Program-made: the position numbers and the translations under genes
The notes under the pieces: model-generated
Database searches by the model: none
The model's input: the letters and a program-made list of their open reading frames with translations, nothing else
What the model was told of the DNA's origin: nothing
Assembly (NCBI RefSeq): GCF_000828675.1
Contig: NZ_AP014510.1
Coordinates: forward strand, 2,065,413-2,129,412
DNA length: 64,000 nucleotides
Origin: Thermotoga profunda AZM34c06
Lineage (GTDB): Bacteria; Thermotogota; Thermotogae; Thermotogales; DSM-5069
Direction of reading: 5' to 3'
Shown: positions 53,791 through 62,616 of the stretch, one piece after another
Layout: every line of letters begins with the position of its first letter
Numbering within the stretch: position 1 is the first letter of the stretch

Positions 53791-55731
53791 TCATCTCCTT
53801 GAATATTTTGAGAGTAATTCATTTCCTTTCTCGGTAATAGAAACCGTTCTTCTCCAGATTCCACCCTCTTTCAAATAGCCTCGCCTGACAAGCGAGTTTA
53901 TTACAGTTGCCAGTGCCATGGAATTCAGTCCCGTCTCTTTAGATAGCTCATCTGCCAAGATTCCTGATTTCCCATGTACATGTTCAAGAATCTTGATTCC
54001 CACATCATCAACACCTTCGAGTATTTCATTGCTCTTGATTTTTGTCGGCAACGTTCTACCAAAATCTGTTATCTTGAACATATAGAAACCTGAACCACCA
54101 CTTGAAACTCTCTCTATTGCTCCTGCTTTTTCAAGCGATAGGACTAATTCACTACTCTTGGATGAATCAATGTCCAACAAGTCAGTTATCTCAGCCATGG
54201 TGTTGTACCCTTTTCTTATTAAGTCAAGAACTTTGATCTCTTCATCGGTTAGATTAGATCTCTTTTGTACTGCAAAATCATATTTTGATTTTCCAAAGAA
54301 ATTAGCTATTAAGGCAGCTCCAATGGATACAACTACACCTGGAATTACCATGTGTCCAAATTTATTTGTCAGAGGATATATTTTTGTTAAATCCAACAAA
54401 GTCCAAACGGACATGAATATCAAACCAACTAATCCTCCTACAAATGCACCTGTTGTTGAAAATTTTTTGGTATAAAGTCCAAGAATCACGATCACCGCTG
54501 TTGGTGCAAGCCATGCCGTTGAAAATGCAAACAGATAAACTGGACCACCAGGAAAGAAACACAGCAAGAGAGCCGCAAGACCAAATAAGGCATTCACAAT
54601 CATTGATGGTTTTACAAGTTGTTCTGATTTCGCATTTGGTCTGAAAAACCTTTGATAGATATCCCTAACTATAACAGAACTCCCAGCCATGTAATAAGTA
54701 GTTGCTGTCGAAACAGAGGCAGCCATAGTCGTGAGTAAGAAATAAGCGGCAAGAACAGATGGAGTATCTCTCAGAAATATACCAAAGGCAGCAGCCGGCG
54801 CAGCGGTACCACGTGGTGCAAACATCTCGGGATGAGCCGCACCAACATAAGCTCCAAGGAGTGGATACATAAATCCATTTGCAAGGAACAATATCACAGC
54901 AGCCCACAGATATGAAAGCTTTGCAACTCTTTCACTTCTAACTGAACTCACCCTAATCCAGTAACTGTTGGAACCCCAAACCAGTGCCATACCATATAGA
55001 AAGAACGCAACAAGAACGCTCGGATAGAACATTGAAAACCAGGGGAAAGTTTTACCACTTATACCATTTGCCCATACACTTCCAGTAGGCCAATTCTGCG
55101 TTAGAAAAGATGCTCCACCATATTTGATAAGGAGAAATACTATCAAAACCGGTATTGCAAATGTACACAGCACACCTTGTATAAAATCTGTCAAGGTTAC
55201 TGCCCACATACCACCTAATATTGTGAAGAACAAGAAGATTAGGAATGTGAGTAAGATTGTCGACGGAATTGACCACTTTGTAAATCCAGTGATGATTGTG
55301 GCCATAGAGAGAATATTATTTGCTGTTATACCAAGCATAGCAACTACTGTAACAAGTGTTATAACAAATCTAACTTTTCTGTCATATCTTATTTCGAGCC
55401 ATTCTGGTAGTGTATGTGCTCCTGTTCTTCTTGCTACTGGTGCTATCAAAAAGGCGTAGGATATGATTCCTGTTAATGAATAAGCAACGCCCAACATGAA
55501 TATACTTTTTGTAAGACCACCCATCAACGTGAAAGCAGGCGCAAGAGTCAATGTGGTCCCCGCATAACCTATCGCAGCGACACCCAAGATATTCACCAAG
55601 AGATTGATTTGTCTTCCTGCTACTAGATAATCCGTACTTCTTCCAATCCATTTTCTGGTTATCCATCCAACCAGAACCATCACAAAACCAAAGATGACAA
55701 AGAACACTGTAAAAATGGCAACAGTACCCAT
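53791..55731 (-). CDS. Sodium:solute symporter with C-terminal tandem winged-helix domains
   Basis: 646 aa. Residues 1-490 form an SSS-family carrier with about 13 hydrophobic segments (LVNILGVAAIGYAGTTLTLA; ARRTGAHTLPEWLEIRYDRK). Residues about 500-646 are soluble and hold two winged-helix-like units. The first begins LTDEEIKVLDLIRKGYNTMA and the second VGIKILEHVHGKSGILADEL, ending in a wing-like KEGGIWRRTVSITEKG. This would place a DNA- or protein-binding module on the cytoplasmic end of a transporter. ATG 55731 is chosen over GTG 55740 by ribosome-site spacing. Confidence 0.87.
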   Translation of the reverse strand: MGTVAIFTVFFVIFGFVMVLVGWITRKWIGRSTDYLVAGRQINLLVNILGVAAIGYAGTTLTLAPAFTLMGGLTKSIFMLGVAYSLTGIISYAFLIAPVARRTGAHTLPEWLEIRYDRKVRFVITLVTVVAMLGITANNILSMATIITGFTKWSIPSTILLTFLIFLFFTILGGMWAVTLTDFIQGVLCTFAIPVLIVFLLIKYGGASFLTQNWPTGSVWANGISGKTFPWFSMFYPSVLVAFFLYGMALVWGSNSYWIRVSSVRSERVAKLSYLWAAVILFLANGFMYPLLGAYVGAAHPEMFAPRGTAAPAAAFGIFLRDTPSVLAAYFLLTTMAASVSTATTYYMAGSSVIVRDIYQRFFRPNAKSEQLVKPSMIVNALFGLAALLLCFFPGGPVYLFAFSTAWLAPTAVIVILGLYTKKFSTTGAFVGGLVGLIFMSVWTLLDLTKIYPLTNKFGHMVIPGVVVSIGAALIANFFGKSKYDFAVQKRSNLTDEEIKVLDLIRKGYNTMAEITDLLDIDSSKSSELVLSLEKAGAIERVSSGGSGFYMFKITDFGRTLPTKIKSNEILEGVDDVGIKILEHVHGKSGILADELSKETGLNSMALATVINSLVRRGYLKEGGIWRRTVSITEKGNELLSKYSRR

Positions 55732-55749
55732 GAGCTCCACCCTCCTCTT

Positions 55750-56529
55750 TTAATCTTCAACGATAGCCACAGCGCGAACCCAACCAGCGCTCGCCTTGAA
55801 TATCTTTATTGGGAAGACTGAAACTTTGAAACCAAAAGGTTTTGGAATCTTATCAAGGTTTGCAAGCTTTTCTATGTGGCAGTATTCTTTTTCAATAGAT
55901 GCAAAATGAGCAGGCCAAATATAAGAACCATCCTTAGTTTCCTGATAATCTTTTGACATGTTAGAAAATGGTCTATCCCATGTATAAGCATCAATACCCG
56001 TGATTTTCACACCTTGTTTTAACAACCATAAAGTTGCTTCTCTACTCATACCAGGTTGAAGAAAATAATCCTTTGTACCCATTCTTTTGTCTGCACCGGT
56101 CATTATCAGAACTATATCAAATGGCTTTATTTTGTAGTTTATTCTCTTGAGTTCAGCTTCAAGATCATCGATTGTTATAAAATCACCGTAGTTTTTATGA
56201 CGCATATCGAGAACAACACCATCGGAAAAACACCACTCCAGAGGTATTTCGTCAATAGTTTTCGATATTTTACCCTCACTCATAGGATGAAAATGCCATG
56301 GAGCGTCCAAATGTGTGCCAGTATGTGTCATGGCATCGATGAATTCATAAGACCAACCTAAACCACTTGAAAAGACAAGATCTTTTGGGTCAACACCAAA
56401 ACGTTCTCGCATCTCCTGGGAACCCGCCCTGTGATCAAGGTAGGTTATTTTGGCTGGCCATGGTTCTGATGGAGAATTTGGTACTATGGTTTCACTTAAG
56501 TCAATTAATCTTACCCCATATGGTATCAC
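55750..56529 (-). CDS. Cyclase-family metal hydrolase (kynurenine-formamidase-like)
   Basis: 259 aa. The metal-binding motif THTGTHLDAPWHF is diagnostic of PF04199, whose members hydrolyse N-formylkynurenine, isatin or cyclic amides. The substrate here is unknown. GTG 56529 is the apparent start, though the G-rich ribosome site is unusually close. It is first in the symporter operon. Confidence 0.85.
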   Translation of the reverse strand: MIPYGVRLIDLSETIVPNSPSEPWPAKITYLDHRAGSQEMRERFGVDPKDLVFSSGLGWSYEFIDAMTHTGTHLDAPWHFHPMSEGKISKTIDEIPLEWCFSDGVVLDMRHKNYGDFITIDDLEAELKRINYKIKPFDIVLIMTGADKRMGTKDYFLQPGMSREATLWLLKQGVKITGIDAYTWDRPFSNMSKDYQETKDGSYIWPAHFASIEKEYCHIEKLANLDKIPKPFGFKVSVFPIKIFKASAGWVRAVAIVED

Positions 56530-56544
56530 CCCCTATATTTTCGA

Positions 56545-56579
56545 TTATCGATAATACATAAAATTACACCAAAAAACAA
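56545..56579 (-). promoter_or_regulatory. Promoter and palindromic operator of the cyclase-symporter operon
   Basis: On the minus strand TTGTTT (56579-56574), 17-nt spacer, TATTAT (56556-56551). The -10 overlaps the perfect palindrome TTATCGATAA (56545-56554), a likely site for the GntR regulator encoded upstream. Confidence 0.6.
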
Positions 56580-56652
56580 AACTGAATGAAAAGCAATACA
56601 TAGCAGCAAAATTAAGAAAATGAGCAAAGAATCCCCGAGATTTTCTTGGATC

Positions 56653-57351
56653 TTACATAATCTTATTCTTTCTTGATTTTTCTTTGTATTTCAACAGCAT
56701 ATCGTTGTAATATCTTTGGATAACATCGGCGCTGAAACGAATGTAATCTGCTATAAGCCCAGCAGCCTTTTGCGAATCTCTTGCTTCTAAAGCATAAGCT
56801 ATTTCCATGAAATATTGTGAAGAAATCTTGAGGTTATCGTCGTATTCCAGGCTCAGATATCTATATCTTTTCGCTTGATCTTCGATTGATTCAAGTAATG
56901 AAACGAGCTTTTTCGACCCACATCCTTCTAAAATCACATCAGTAAATTCGAAATTAGCTTCAAACGCTTTGTCAATATCGTGTCCTATATAAGCATCTCT
57001 AAATTTTCTCAAGTATTGTTTAGCTCTCTGAATTTGCTCTTCATTGGCTCTTTCGACGAACCATGATATCGCTAATGACCATAGTTTCTCTTTTATCTTC
57101 CATATATCTAAAAGTTCTTGAAGATCGATTTTTGTCACAATATAGCCTCTGCGGGGAAATTCGGTCACAAGGTCAGATTTTTCCAAAATCTTCAATGCTT
57201 CTCTTACAGAAGTCTGACTGACGCCAAATCTTTTAGCAAGATCCATTATCTTCATGCGTTCACCTGGTTTGTAAAAGCCTTTTATTATTTCTTGTTTCAA
57301 TTGCTGTGCTATACTTTCAGAAACCTTTGGCGGTTTTTGATAGACTTCCAC
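56653..57351 (-). CDS. GntR-family regulator, FadR subfamily (FCD domain)
   Basis: 232 aa. An N-terminal winged helix (IMDLAKRFGVSQTSVREAL) and a helical FCD effector domain (residues about 80-215) with metal-type residues in FEANFEFTDVILEGCG. GTG 57351 has GGAGGAAAG upstream. It lies 123 nt upstream of the cyclase gene, same strand, and probably represses it through the TTATCGATAA palindrome. Confidence 0.92.
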   Translation of the reverse strand: MEVYQKPPKVSESIAQQLKQEIIKGFYKPGERMKIMDLAKRFGVSQTSVREALKILEKSDLVTEFPRRGYIVTKIDLQELLDIWKIKEKLWSLAISWFVERANEEQIQRAKQYLRKFRDAYIGHDIDKAFEANFEFTDVILEGCGSKKLVSLLESIEDQAKRYRYLSLEYDDNLKISSQYFMEIAYALEARDSQKAAGLIADYIRFSADVIQRYYNDMLLKYKEKSRKNKIM

Positions 57352-57511
57352 AGGATCTTTCCTCCTAAGTAATCATTTTCACACATATTATAACTCACAT
57401 GCTTGAATCCTCAAAAAGACTGAATTTGCTTGAAAGTAATTCTATCTCACATTGAAAATCTTTCTTTTACAACGTGAACTGTGGTAAACTTGTGTTTATG
57501 GTGAGAAATAT

Positions 57512-58126
57512 ATGGCTAATATTCTCGTGGTAGATGACGAAAGAAATGTGAGGACTCTGATAAAGAGAATTCTTGAAGAGCGAGACCATTCCGTCGTTGC
57601 TGTTGCGACTGCAGAAGAAGCTCTTGTAGAGCTTCGTCGGCAGTTATTCGATCTTATAACCTTAGATCTAAAATTGCCTGGCATATCTGGCATTGAACTA
57701 TTAAAAAGGATGAAACAAGAAGGATATGAAATGCCAATTTTAGTTGTATCAGCAATAACTAACGCGATACCCATTGTCGAAGCAATGAAAAATGGAGCAA
57801 GTGACTACTTATCTAAACCATTTCCTGCCCAAGATCTTGTGAAGAAGGTTGAGGAACTTCTGAACAGAGAAGAAATAACCTTTGAAAAACTTGAAAGAAG
57901 AATTGAAGAAAAGATTTCCCAAGGAAAATTAGACGTTGCAGAACGCATGGCAAGAGAGTTGTTCTCGATTCATCCTTCTGCAGACTCACATTTTGTTTAT
58001 GCGATGATAATGGAGAAATTGGGAAACACCGAGCTTGCATACAAACATTTAAAAGCAGCCCTTGCGTTAGATCCAGATCATAAAAAGGCAAGTAAGGAGA
58101 TTCTGCGATATGAAAAAGAAAGCTGA
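57512..58126 (+). CDS. Response regulator with C-terminal TPR-like repeats
   Basis: 204 aa. The receiver domain (1-120) is complete: acidic pair in ILVVDDERNVR, phospho-Asp in DLITLDLKLPG, and Lys-Pro in YLSKPFP. Residues 130-200 form helix-pairs of TPR type ending GNTELAYKHLKAALALDPDH. There is no DNA-binding domain, so output is probably by protein contact. It overlaps the first TrkA gene by 17 nt, linking it to potassium uptake. No kinase is nearby. Confidence 0.88.
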   Translation: MANILVVDDERNVRTLIKRILEERDHSVVAVATAEEALVELRRQLFDLITLDLKLPGISGIELLKRMKQEGYEMPILVVSAITNAIPIVEAMKNGASDYLSKPFPAQDLVKKVEELLNREEITFEKLERRIEEKISQGKLDVAERMARELFSIHPSADSHFVYAMIMEKLGNTELAYKHLKAALALDPDHKKASKEILRYEKES

Positions 58127-58541
58127 AGGGCTTTATATAATTGTCGTTGGATGCGGAAAGATAGGATCTATAGTTGCGTCATACATGTCTGCTTCAGGTA
58201 ACAACGTAGTTGTTATAGACAATAGAGAGGCAGCTTTTGATAATCTCTCAGAAGAATTCACGGGGTTCAAAATTCTGGGAGATGCGACAGAGATAGTCCA
58301 TCTAAGAGAAACAAAAATTGAAAGGGCAAATGTCGTTCTTGCACTCACAGGTGACGATAACACCAATTTCATGGTTTCGACAGTTGCAAAGCAATACTTT
58401 GGTGTGAAAGAGGTCATAGCCCGAGTAAATGACCCAGATAATGAGGATATATTTAGAGAATTTGATATAGAAGTAGTTTCACCAACAGCCCTTGTGGCAG
58501 AAAAGATCATACAGAGAGTTGATGCGGGGGGACAGAGTTGA
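58110..58541 (+). CDS. Trk/Ktr potassium uptake, RCK-N (TrkA-N) protein 1
   Basis: 143-aa NAD(H)/nucleotide-binding regulatory subunit with an intact VVGCGKIGSIVASYM motif and acidic ribose-binding residue in VVVIDNRE. The TrkA-C domain is absent. It overlaps the response regulator and, by a TTGA junction, the second TrkA gene. Confidence 0.9.
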   Translation: MKKKAEGLYIIVVGCGKIGSIVASYMSASGNNVVVIDNREAAFDNLSEEFTGFKILGDATEIVHLRETKIERANVVLALTGDDNTNFMVSTVAKQYFGVKEVIARVNDPDNEDIFREFDIEVVSPTALVAEKIIQRVDAGGQS

Positions 58542-59197
58542 AAATCGTTATAATAGGTGGATATCGTATCGCATATCATTTGGCTCGATCTATGATTTCT
58601 AAGGGGTATCATGTTTATATTGTCAACAGAGACCCACAGGTATGTCAAGAATTAGCTAAAAAACTCTCTGCGATCATAATCAACGGAGATGGGAGCAAGA
58701 AAAATATTCTCGATCAAATAGAGTTCTCACCAAATGATATAGTTGTCATACTCACAAATACCGATAGGGATAGTTTGATAATTTCACAAATGATCAAGAA
58801 GTATTATCATGTGGAGAGAATAGTCACACTGGTAAATGATCCAGAGAACATAGACATCTTCAACAGACTCGGAGTGAAAGTGGCGATCAGTCCAACTTCT
58901 TTGTTAAGCCAAACGATACAGAGCCTTCTGCTTGTTGAAGAAATGGAAGAATTCTTTCCAGTGGAAGAAGGTAAATTAGTTTTCTTAAGACTCGAGATAC
59001 CTGAAACATCTCCTTCTGCTGGTAAGAAGCTCAGAGATATAAATCTTCCAAATGAATGTATCATCGGGGGTATTTTACGGCAGAACAATGTTGTGATACC
59101 AAGAGGCGAAACCGATTTGTTGCCAGGTGATCGTGTTTTCATCATATGTGAACCAAAAGTGCAAACGCAGGTGATAAAACACCTGGTAGGTGAGTAA
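58538..59197 (+). CDS. trkA: Trk/Ktr potassium uptake, TrkA-N + TrkA-C protein 2
   Basis: 219 aa. The TrkA-N domain has a degenerate glycine motif (IIGGYRIAYHL instead of GxGxxG), while residues 140-219 form a complete TrkA-C domain ending GDRVFIICEP. It probably forms a hetero-ring with protein 1, which has nucleotide binding but no C domain. Start TTG 58538 after GGGGGG. Confidence 0.9.
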   Translation: MKIVIIGGYRIAYHLARSMISKGYHVYIVNRDPQVCQELAKKLSAIIINGDGSKKNILDQIEFSPNDIVVILTNTDRDSLIISQMIKKYYHVERIVTLVNDPENIDIFNRLGVKVAISPTSLLSQTIQSLLLVEEMEEFFPVEEGKLVFLRLEIPETSPSAGKKLRDINLPNECIIGGILRQNNVVIPRGETDLLPGDRVFIICEPKVQTQVIKHLVGE

Positions 59198-59198
59198 T

Positions 59199-60686
59199 AT
59201 GTCCTCATATCTATGGGCAAGTTATGTTGTTGTCCTGAAGGTTCTGAGTAGTATATTGGAGTTTTTTTCTTTAATCTTGCTTATTCCTCTTATTTTTTCA
59301 GTTCTGTACCGTGAATTTTCACCAATGCCTGCATTTTTATTGGCTTCGGGGCTTTCGTTTGTCTTTAGTTTTATTCTCCGAACCAAGCATCGCTCAACAA
59401 AGATGGACGTGATAACTTCAAAGGAAGGCGCTGTAATAGTCTTCTTTTCCTGGTTATTTGTCATCTTCTTATCGGCTTTGCCCTATGTCTTTGCAAAAAC
59501 ACTCAGTCTTTCTCGGGCTATTTTCGAAGCAACAAGTGGCTGGACAACGACAGGACTCACCGTGATTTCCGATGTAGAATCCATTCCAAAAACGATCCTT
59601 TTCTGGCGCAGTTTCACTCAGTTCCTTGGCGGAGCGGGATTTGCGATTATCGTAATGGGGGCAATAATTGGACCAACAGGACTTGGATTGTATCAAGCTG
59701 AAGGACGGGTAGACAATATAGTACCAAACATCAGATATTCAGCAAGAATTATCATGCTGGTTTATATGGCTTACGCTGGTGTTGGAACAATCGCCCTGAA
59801 AATAGCCGGTATGAACTTCTTCGATGCTTTAAATCACTCTCTAACTGCACTTGCCACAGGCGGATTCTCAACGAAAAACAACAGCATTGGTTTTTTCAAT
59901 AACGTGGGTATTGAAATTGTCACAATGATTTTGATGTGGCTTGGAGCGACAGGGTTTGGTATTCATTATGCATTTTGGCAAAAAAACTGGCAAGCCTTGA
60001 AGAAAAACCCAGAACCAAAACAAATGGCTTTTTTCACTGTCATTTCAGCTACAATAATCTCCATCGCTGGTTTTGGAAAGATCTTTTCCAATGTTCATGA
60101 AAGTGTTAGGCACTCACTATTTCAAGTCGTTTCGGCGCTCACTGGAACGGGTTTTTCAACTACAGATCTTAGAAGCTGGCTTGGCTTTCCACCAGGAATA
60201 TTTGTTCTGAGTATTCTCATGTTACTCGGTGGTTGTATGGATTCAACTTCAGGTGGTATAAAGCAATACAGAATAACCGTACTACTGAAAGCACTCGTTC
60301 TTTCAGTCAAGAAATTCACACTACCAAGGAATGCAGTGATTCAGGTTGAAATATGGAAAGGAAATAATAAAAGATACCTTGATGACAATTTGATCAGGGA
60401 AGCTTTTCTCGTATCAAGTCTTTATGTTATTTCTTTTATAATAGGTACTGTTATTCTAATCCTGTATGGCTATAGAATCTCTGAAGCTGTTTTTGAATTT
60501 GCTTCGGCACTCGCCGGTGTAGGGCTTTCAATCGGGATCACGAACTACTCGATGCCAGATGGTGTACTATGGACTCTAATAAGTGGCATGTTTCTTGGAA
60601 GGCTCGAATTTCTCGTGATTATCTATGCCATTGGCAAGATATTGAGAGATATTTCATCACTTCAAAGGCAAAAAGCTGCTATGTAA
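59199..60686 (+). CDS. trkH: Trk/Ktr potassium channel-transporter subunit
   Basis: 495-aa membrane pore of the Trk system. Selectivity-filter loops are seen in EATSGWTTTGLTVISDVE, SLTALATGGFSTKNN and SALTGTGFSTTDL, with the final one in FASALAGVGLSIGITN. ATG 59199 is two nt after the trkA stop and 6 nt from AGGTGA; GTG 59190 is less likely. The 3' end overlaps the convergent propeller gene by 30 nt. Confidence 0.95.
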   Translation: MSSYLWASYVVVLKVLSSILEFFSLILLIPLIFSVLYREFSPMPAFLLASGLSFVFSFILRTKHRSTKMDVITSKEGAVIVFFSWLFVIFLSALPYVFAKTLSLSRAIFEATSGWTTTGLTVISDVESIPKTILFWRSFTQFLGGAGFAIIVMGAIIGPTGLGLYQAEGRVDNIVPNIRYSARIIMLVYMAYAGVGTIALKIAGMNFFDALNHSLTALATGGFSTKNNSIGFFNNVGIEIVTMILMWLGATGFGIHYAFWQKNWQALKKNPEPKQMAFFTVISATIISIAGFGKIFSNVHESVRHSLFQVVSALTGTGFSTTDLRSWLGFPPGIFVLSILMLLGGCMDSTSGGIKQYRITVLLKALVLSVKKFTLPRNAVIQVEIWKGNNKRYLDDNLIREAFLVSSLYVISFIIGTVILILYGYRISEAVFEFASALAGVGLSIGITNYSMPDGVLWTLISGMFLGRLEFLVIIYAIGKILRDISSLQRQKAAM

Positions 60687-62579
60687 TTGATCTTTCAAAT
60701 ACATTGCCCATTCTGCTGGTCTATCATCAACAGAATACAAAATCAATTTATCATTCGATATGATGTAGATTGTTCCATCTTCCGACATCACCGGATGAGC
60801 AGTCGGCGGATATGTGATTGGCTGAGTATCGATTGTTTTAGAATCCCGATCGAGTAATATGATTTCTTTTTTTGTAAAGACAAGTATTCTACTACTCTCA
60901 GTGAGAATAACACTGCAAAGTTCGTCAAATTTTTTTGTCCAAATTACCTTCCCTGAGTGATCTAAAGAATACAATACCCCAGATTGATCATAACAAAATA
61001 CAGATCTATCATTACACACAATGTAATTGGCAAGTGAATTGTCTGGCGAGAACGTCCACAACACCTTTCCTGTAAGTAGATCGACAGCGTATAATTTCTC
61101 GTTGTTAACAACAAACGCATTTTTCTGGGATAGAGCAATTGTACCATTATTAGAAAACTCAAGATAGACTGCCCAGACCAGGTTACCCGAAAAATCTGTC
61201 AGTCTCAATATACCAAGCCAATCAAGCGTGAGAATCCCAAATCTTTCATGAACTACAGGAGAACACACAAGCCAGTTTCCTACACTAAATCTCCATATTT
61301 CATTTCCATCGGAATCAAAGTGTAAAAGTAGACCATCATCATCTGCGACTACAAATCCCTGCGGTGTGATCGAAGCTGGAAGGCTTATATTTGCATTGGT
61401 CTTGAGTTTGGCGATTTTGTCCCTGATCAGGTAAACACTTTTATCCCAAGAACTCATTATTACAGTTCCATCTTTCATTAGAACTGGGTCACTCGTGGTT
61501 ATAAAAGAAACCTTTAGTGATGAGGTTTTCTTGGTATCCATGTTAAAGTTTACCAGCTCACCAGTCATGGTCGTTGAATAAACATTCTTTTTCCAAACAA
61601 CACATGACGTTTTTACAGACAAAGGAAGCTTAAATTCACCAATCGTCTCAAATTGTTTCTTCTCAATTTTTGGAGTTTCAACAGATTGAATTTTTTCTTG
61701 TTCAATTGGTTTTGGTTTTGTTGCTATAGACAACGTTTTTGAAAAAACCACATTTGATGAAAAACTATGCAATAATTTCATAGTAGAGAACAACACGTTT
61801 ACTATTCTTATACTGCCATCCTTCGTGGTTGCATAGACATAATCTCCATAGGAGCTGATAGACTTGGCATTTACACTAAGTGTGTCTACAATTCTGAAGC
61901 TTTGTAAGGGCACTAATCTTAAAATCCCATTTGAATCCAATAGGAGTAGGCTATCTCTTATCTTAATCACTTGATTGAAGTTGCCACCAAAATTACCTTC
62001 TTTTTCATAAACTGGGTACCCCTCGTTGAAACCCATCATATAAAATCTGCTCTTGGTCCATGAAAAAAGATAGTTATCTACAACTTGAATACCCAAAAAA
62101 GGGTCAGGACCAGATAATTCCCATACTTTGTTCATGGTCTTTGTGTAACACACTACCTTACCATTTGAATGTAGTATGAGAACATAATTTCCATAAAAAT
62201 CAACCGTGGAGACCTTTTCAGCAAATGTGTAACTACGCTGAAAGATTAGATCTTTCCTATATACTGACATCTTGTATTCGGAAAAGACATATATATTGTC
62301 AGACACCAACATGTCAAAAGCCTTTTCTCCTAAATTGACATTATTAATTTTCTTAAGAGAAAAATCATAAGATTCTATCTGAGATTGGCATAGAACATAG
62401 ATTGTGTCTGCTTGATAAACCGCTTTGACGGGATTACTTATTTGAGTAGAAGCAGTTCTTAGTGGAACAAGTGGTATTGAAATATCGTAAAGTTCAAGAT
62501 TTGAATTACTTGCGACCAATAAATACTGGCCAAAGGTTACAACTGCTAACATAGATAGAATCAGAACAATTGTTTTCAT
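60657..62579 (-). CDS. Exported PQQ-type beta-propeller protein
   Basis: 640 aa with a signal peptide (MKTIVLILSMLAVVTFG). Two propeller-like halves are separated by a low-complexity linker near residue 300 (KPKPIEQEKIQSVETPKIEKK). The second half has PQQ-like repeats, including LYAVDLLTGKVLWTFSPDN and LYSLDHSGKVIWTKKFD. No catalytic residues are seen; a structural or binding role at the cell surface or periplasm is likely. ATG 62579 follows GAGGTG. It is followed by no clear terminator before trkH. Confidence 0.83.
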   Translation of the reverse strand: MKTIVLILSMLAVVTFGQYLLVASNSNLELYDISIPLVPLRTASTQISNPVKAVYQADTIYVLCQSQIESYDFSLKKINNVNLGEKAFDMLVSDNIYVFSEYKMSVYRKDLIFQRSYTFAEKVSTVDFYGNYVLILHSNGKVVCYTKTMNKVWELSGPDPFLGIQVVDNYLFSWTKSRFYMMGFNEGYPVYEKEGNFGGNFNQVIKIRDSLLLLDSNGILRLVPLQSFRIVDTLSVNAKSISSYGDYVYATTKDGSIRIVNVLFSTMKLLHSFSSNVVFSKTLSIATKPKPIEQEKIQSVETPKIEKKQFETIGEFKLPLSVKTSCVVWKKNVYSTTMTGELVNFNMDTKKTSSLKVSFITTSDPVLMKDGTVIMSSWDKSVYLIRDKIAKLKTNANISLPASITPQGFVVADDDGLLLHFDSDGNEIWRFSVGNWLVCSPVVHERFGILTLDWLGILRLTDFSGNLVWAVYLEFSNNGTIALSQKNAFVVNNEKLYAVDLLTGKVLWTFSPDNSLANYIVCNDRSVFCYDQSGVLYSLDHSGKVIWTKKFDELCSVILTESSRILVFTKKEIILLDRDSKTIDTQPITYPPTAHPVMSEDGTIYIISNDKLILYSVDDRPAEWAMYLKDQLHSSFLPLK

Positions 62580-62616
62580 ACACACACCTCAAAGATTTAT
62601 CTTTTTTCTTTCAAAA

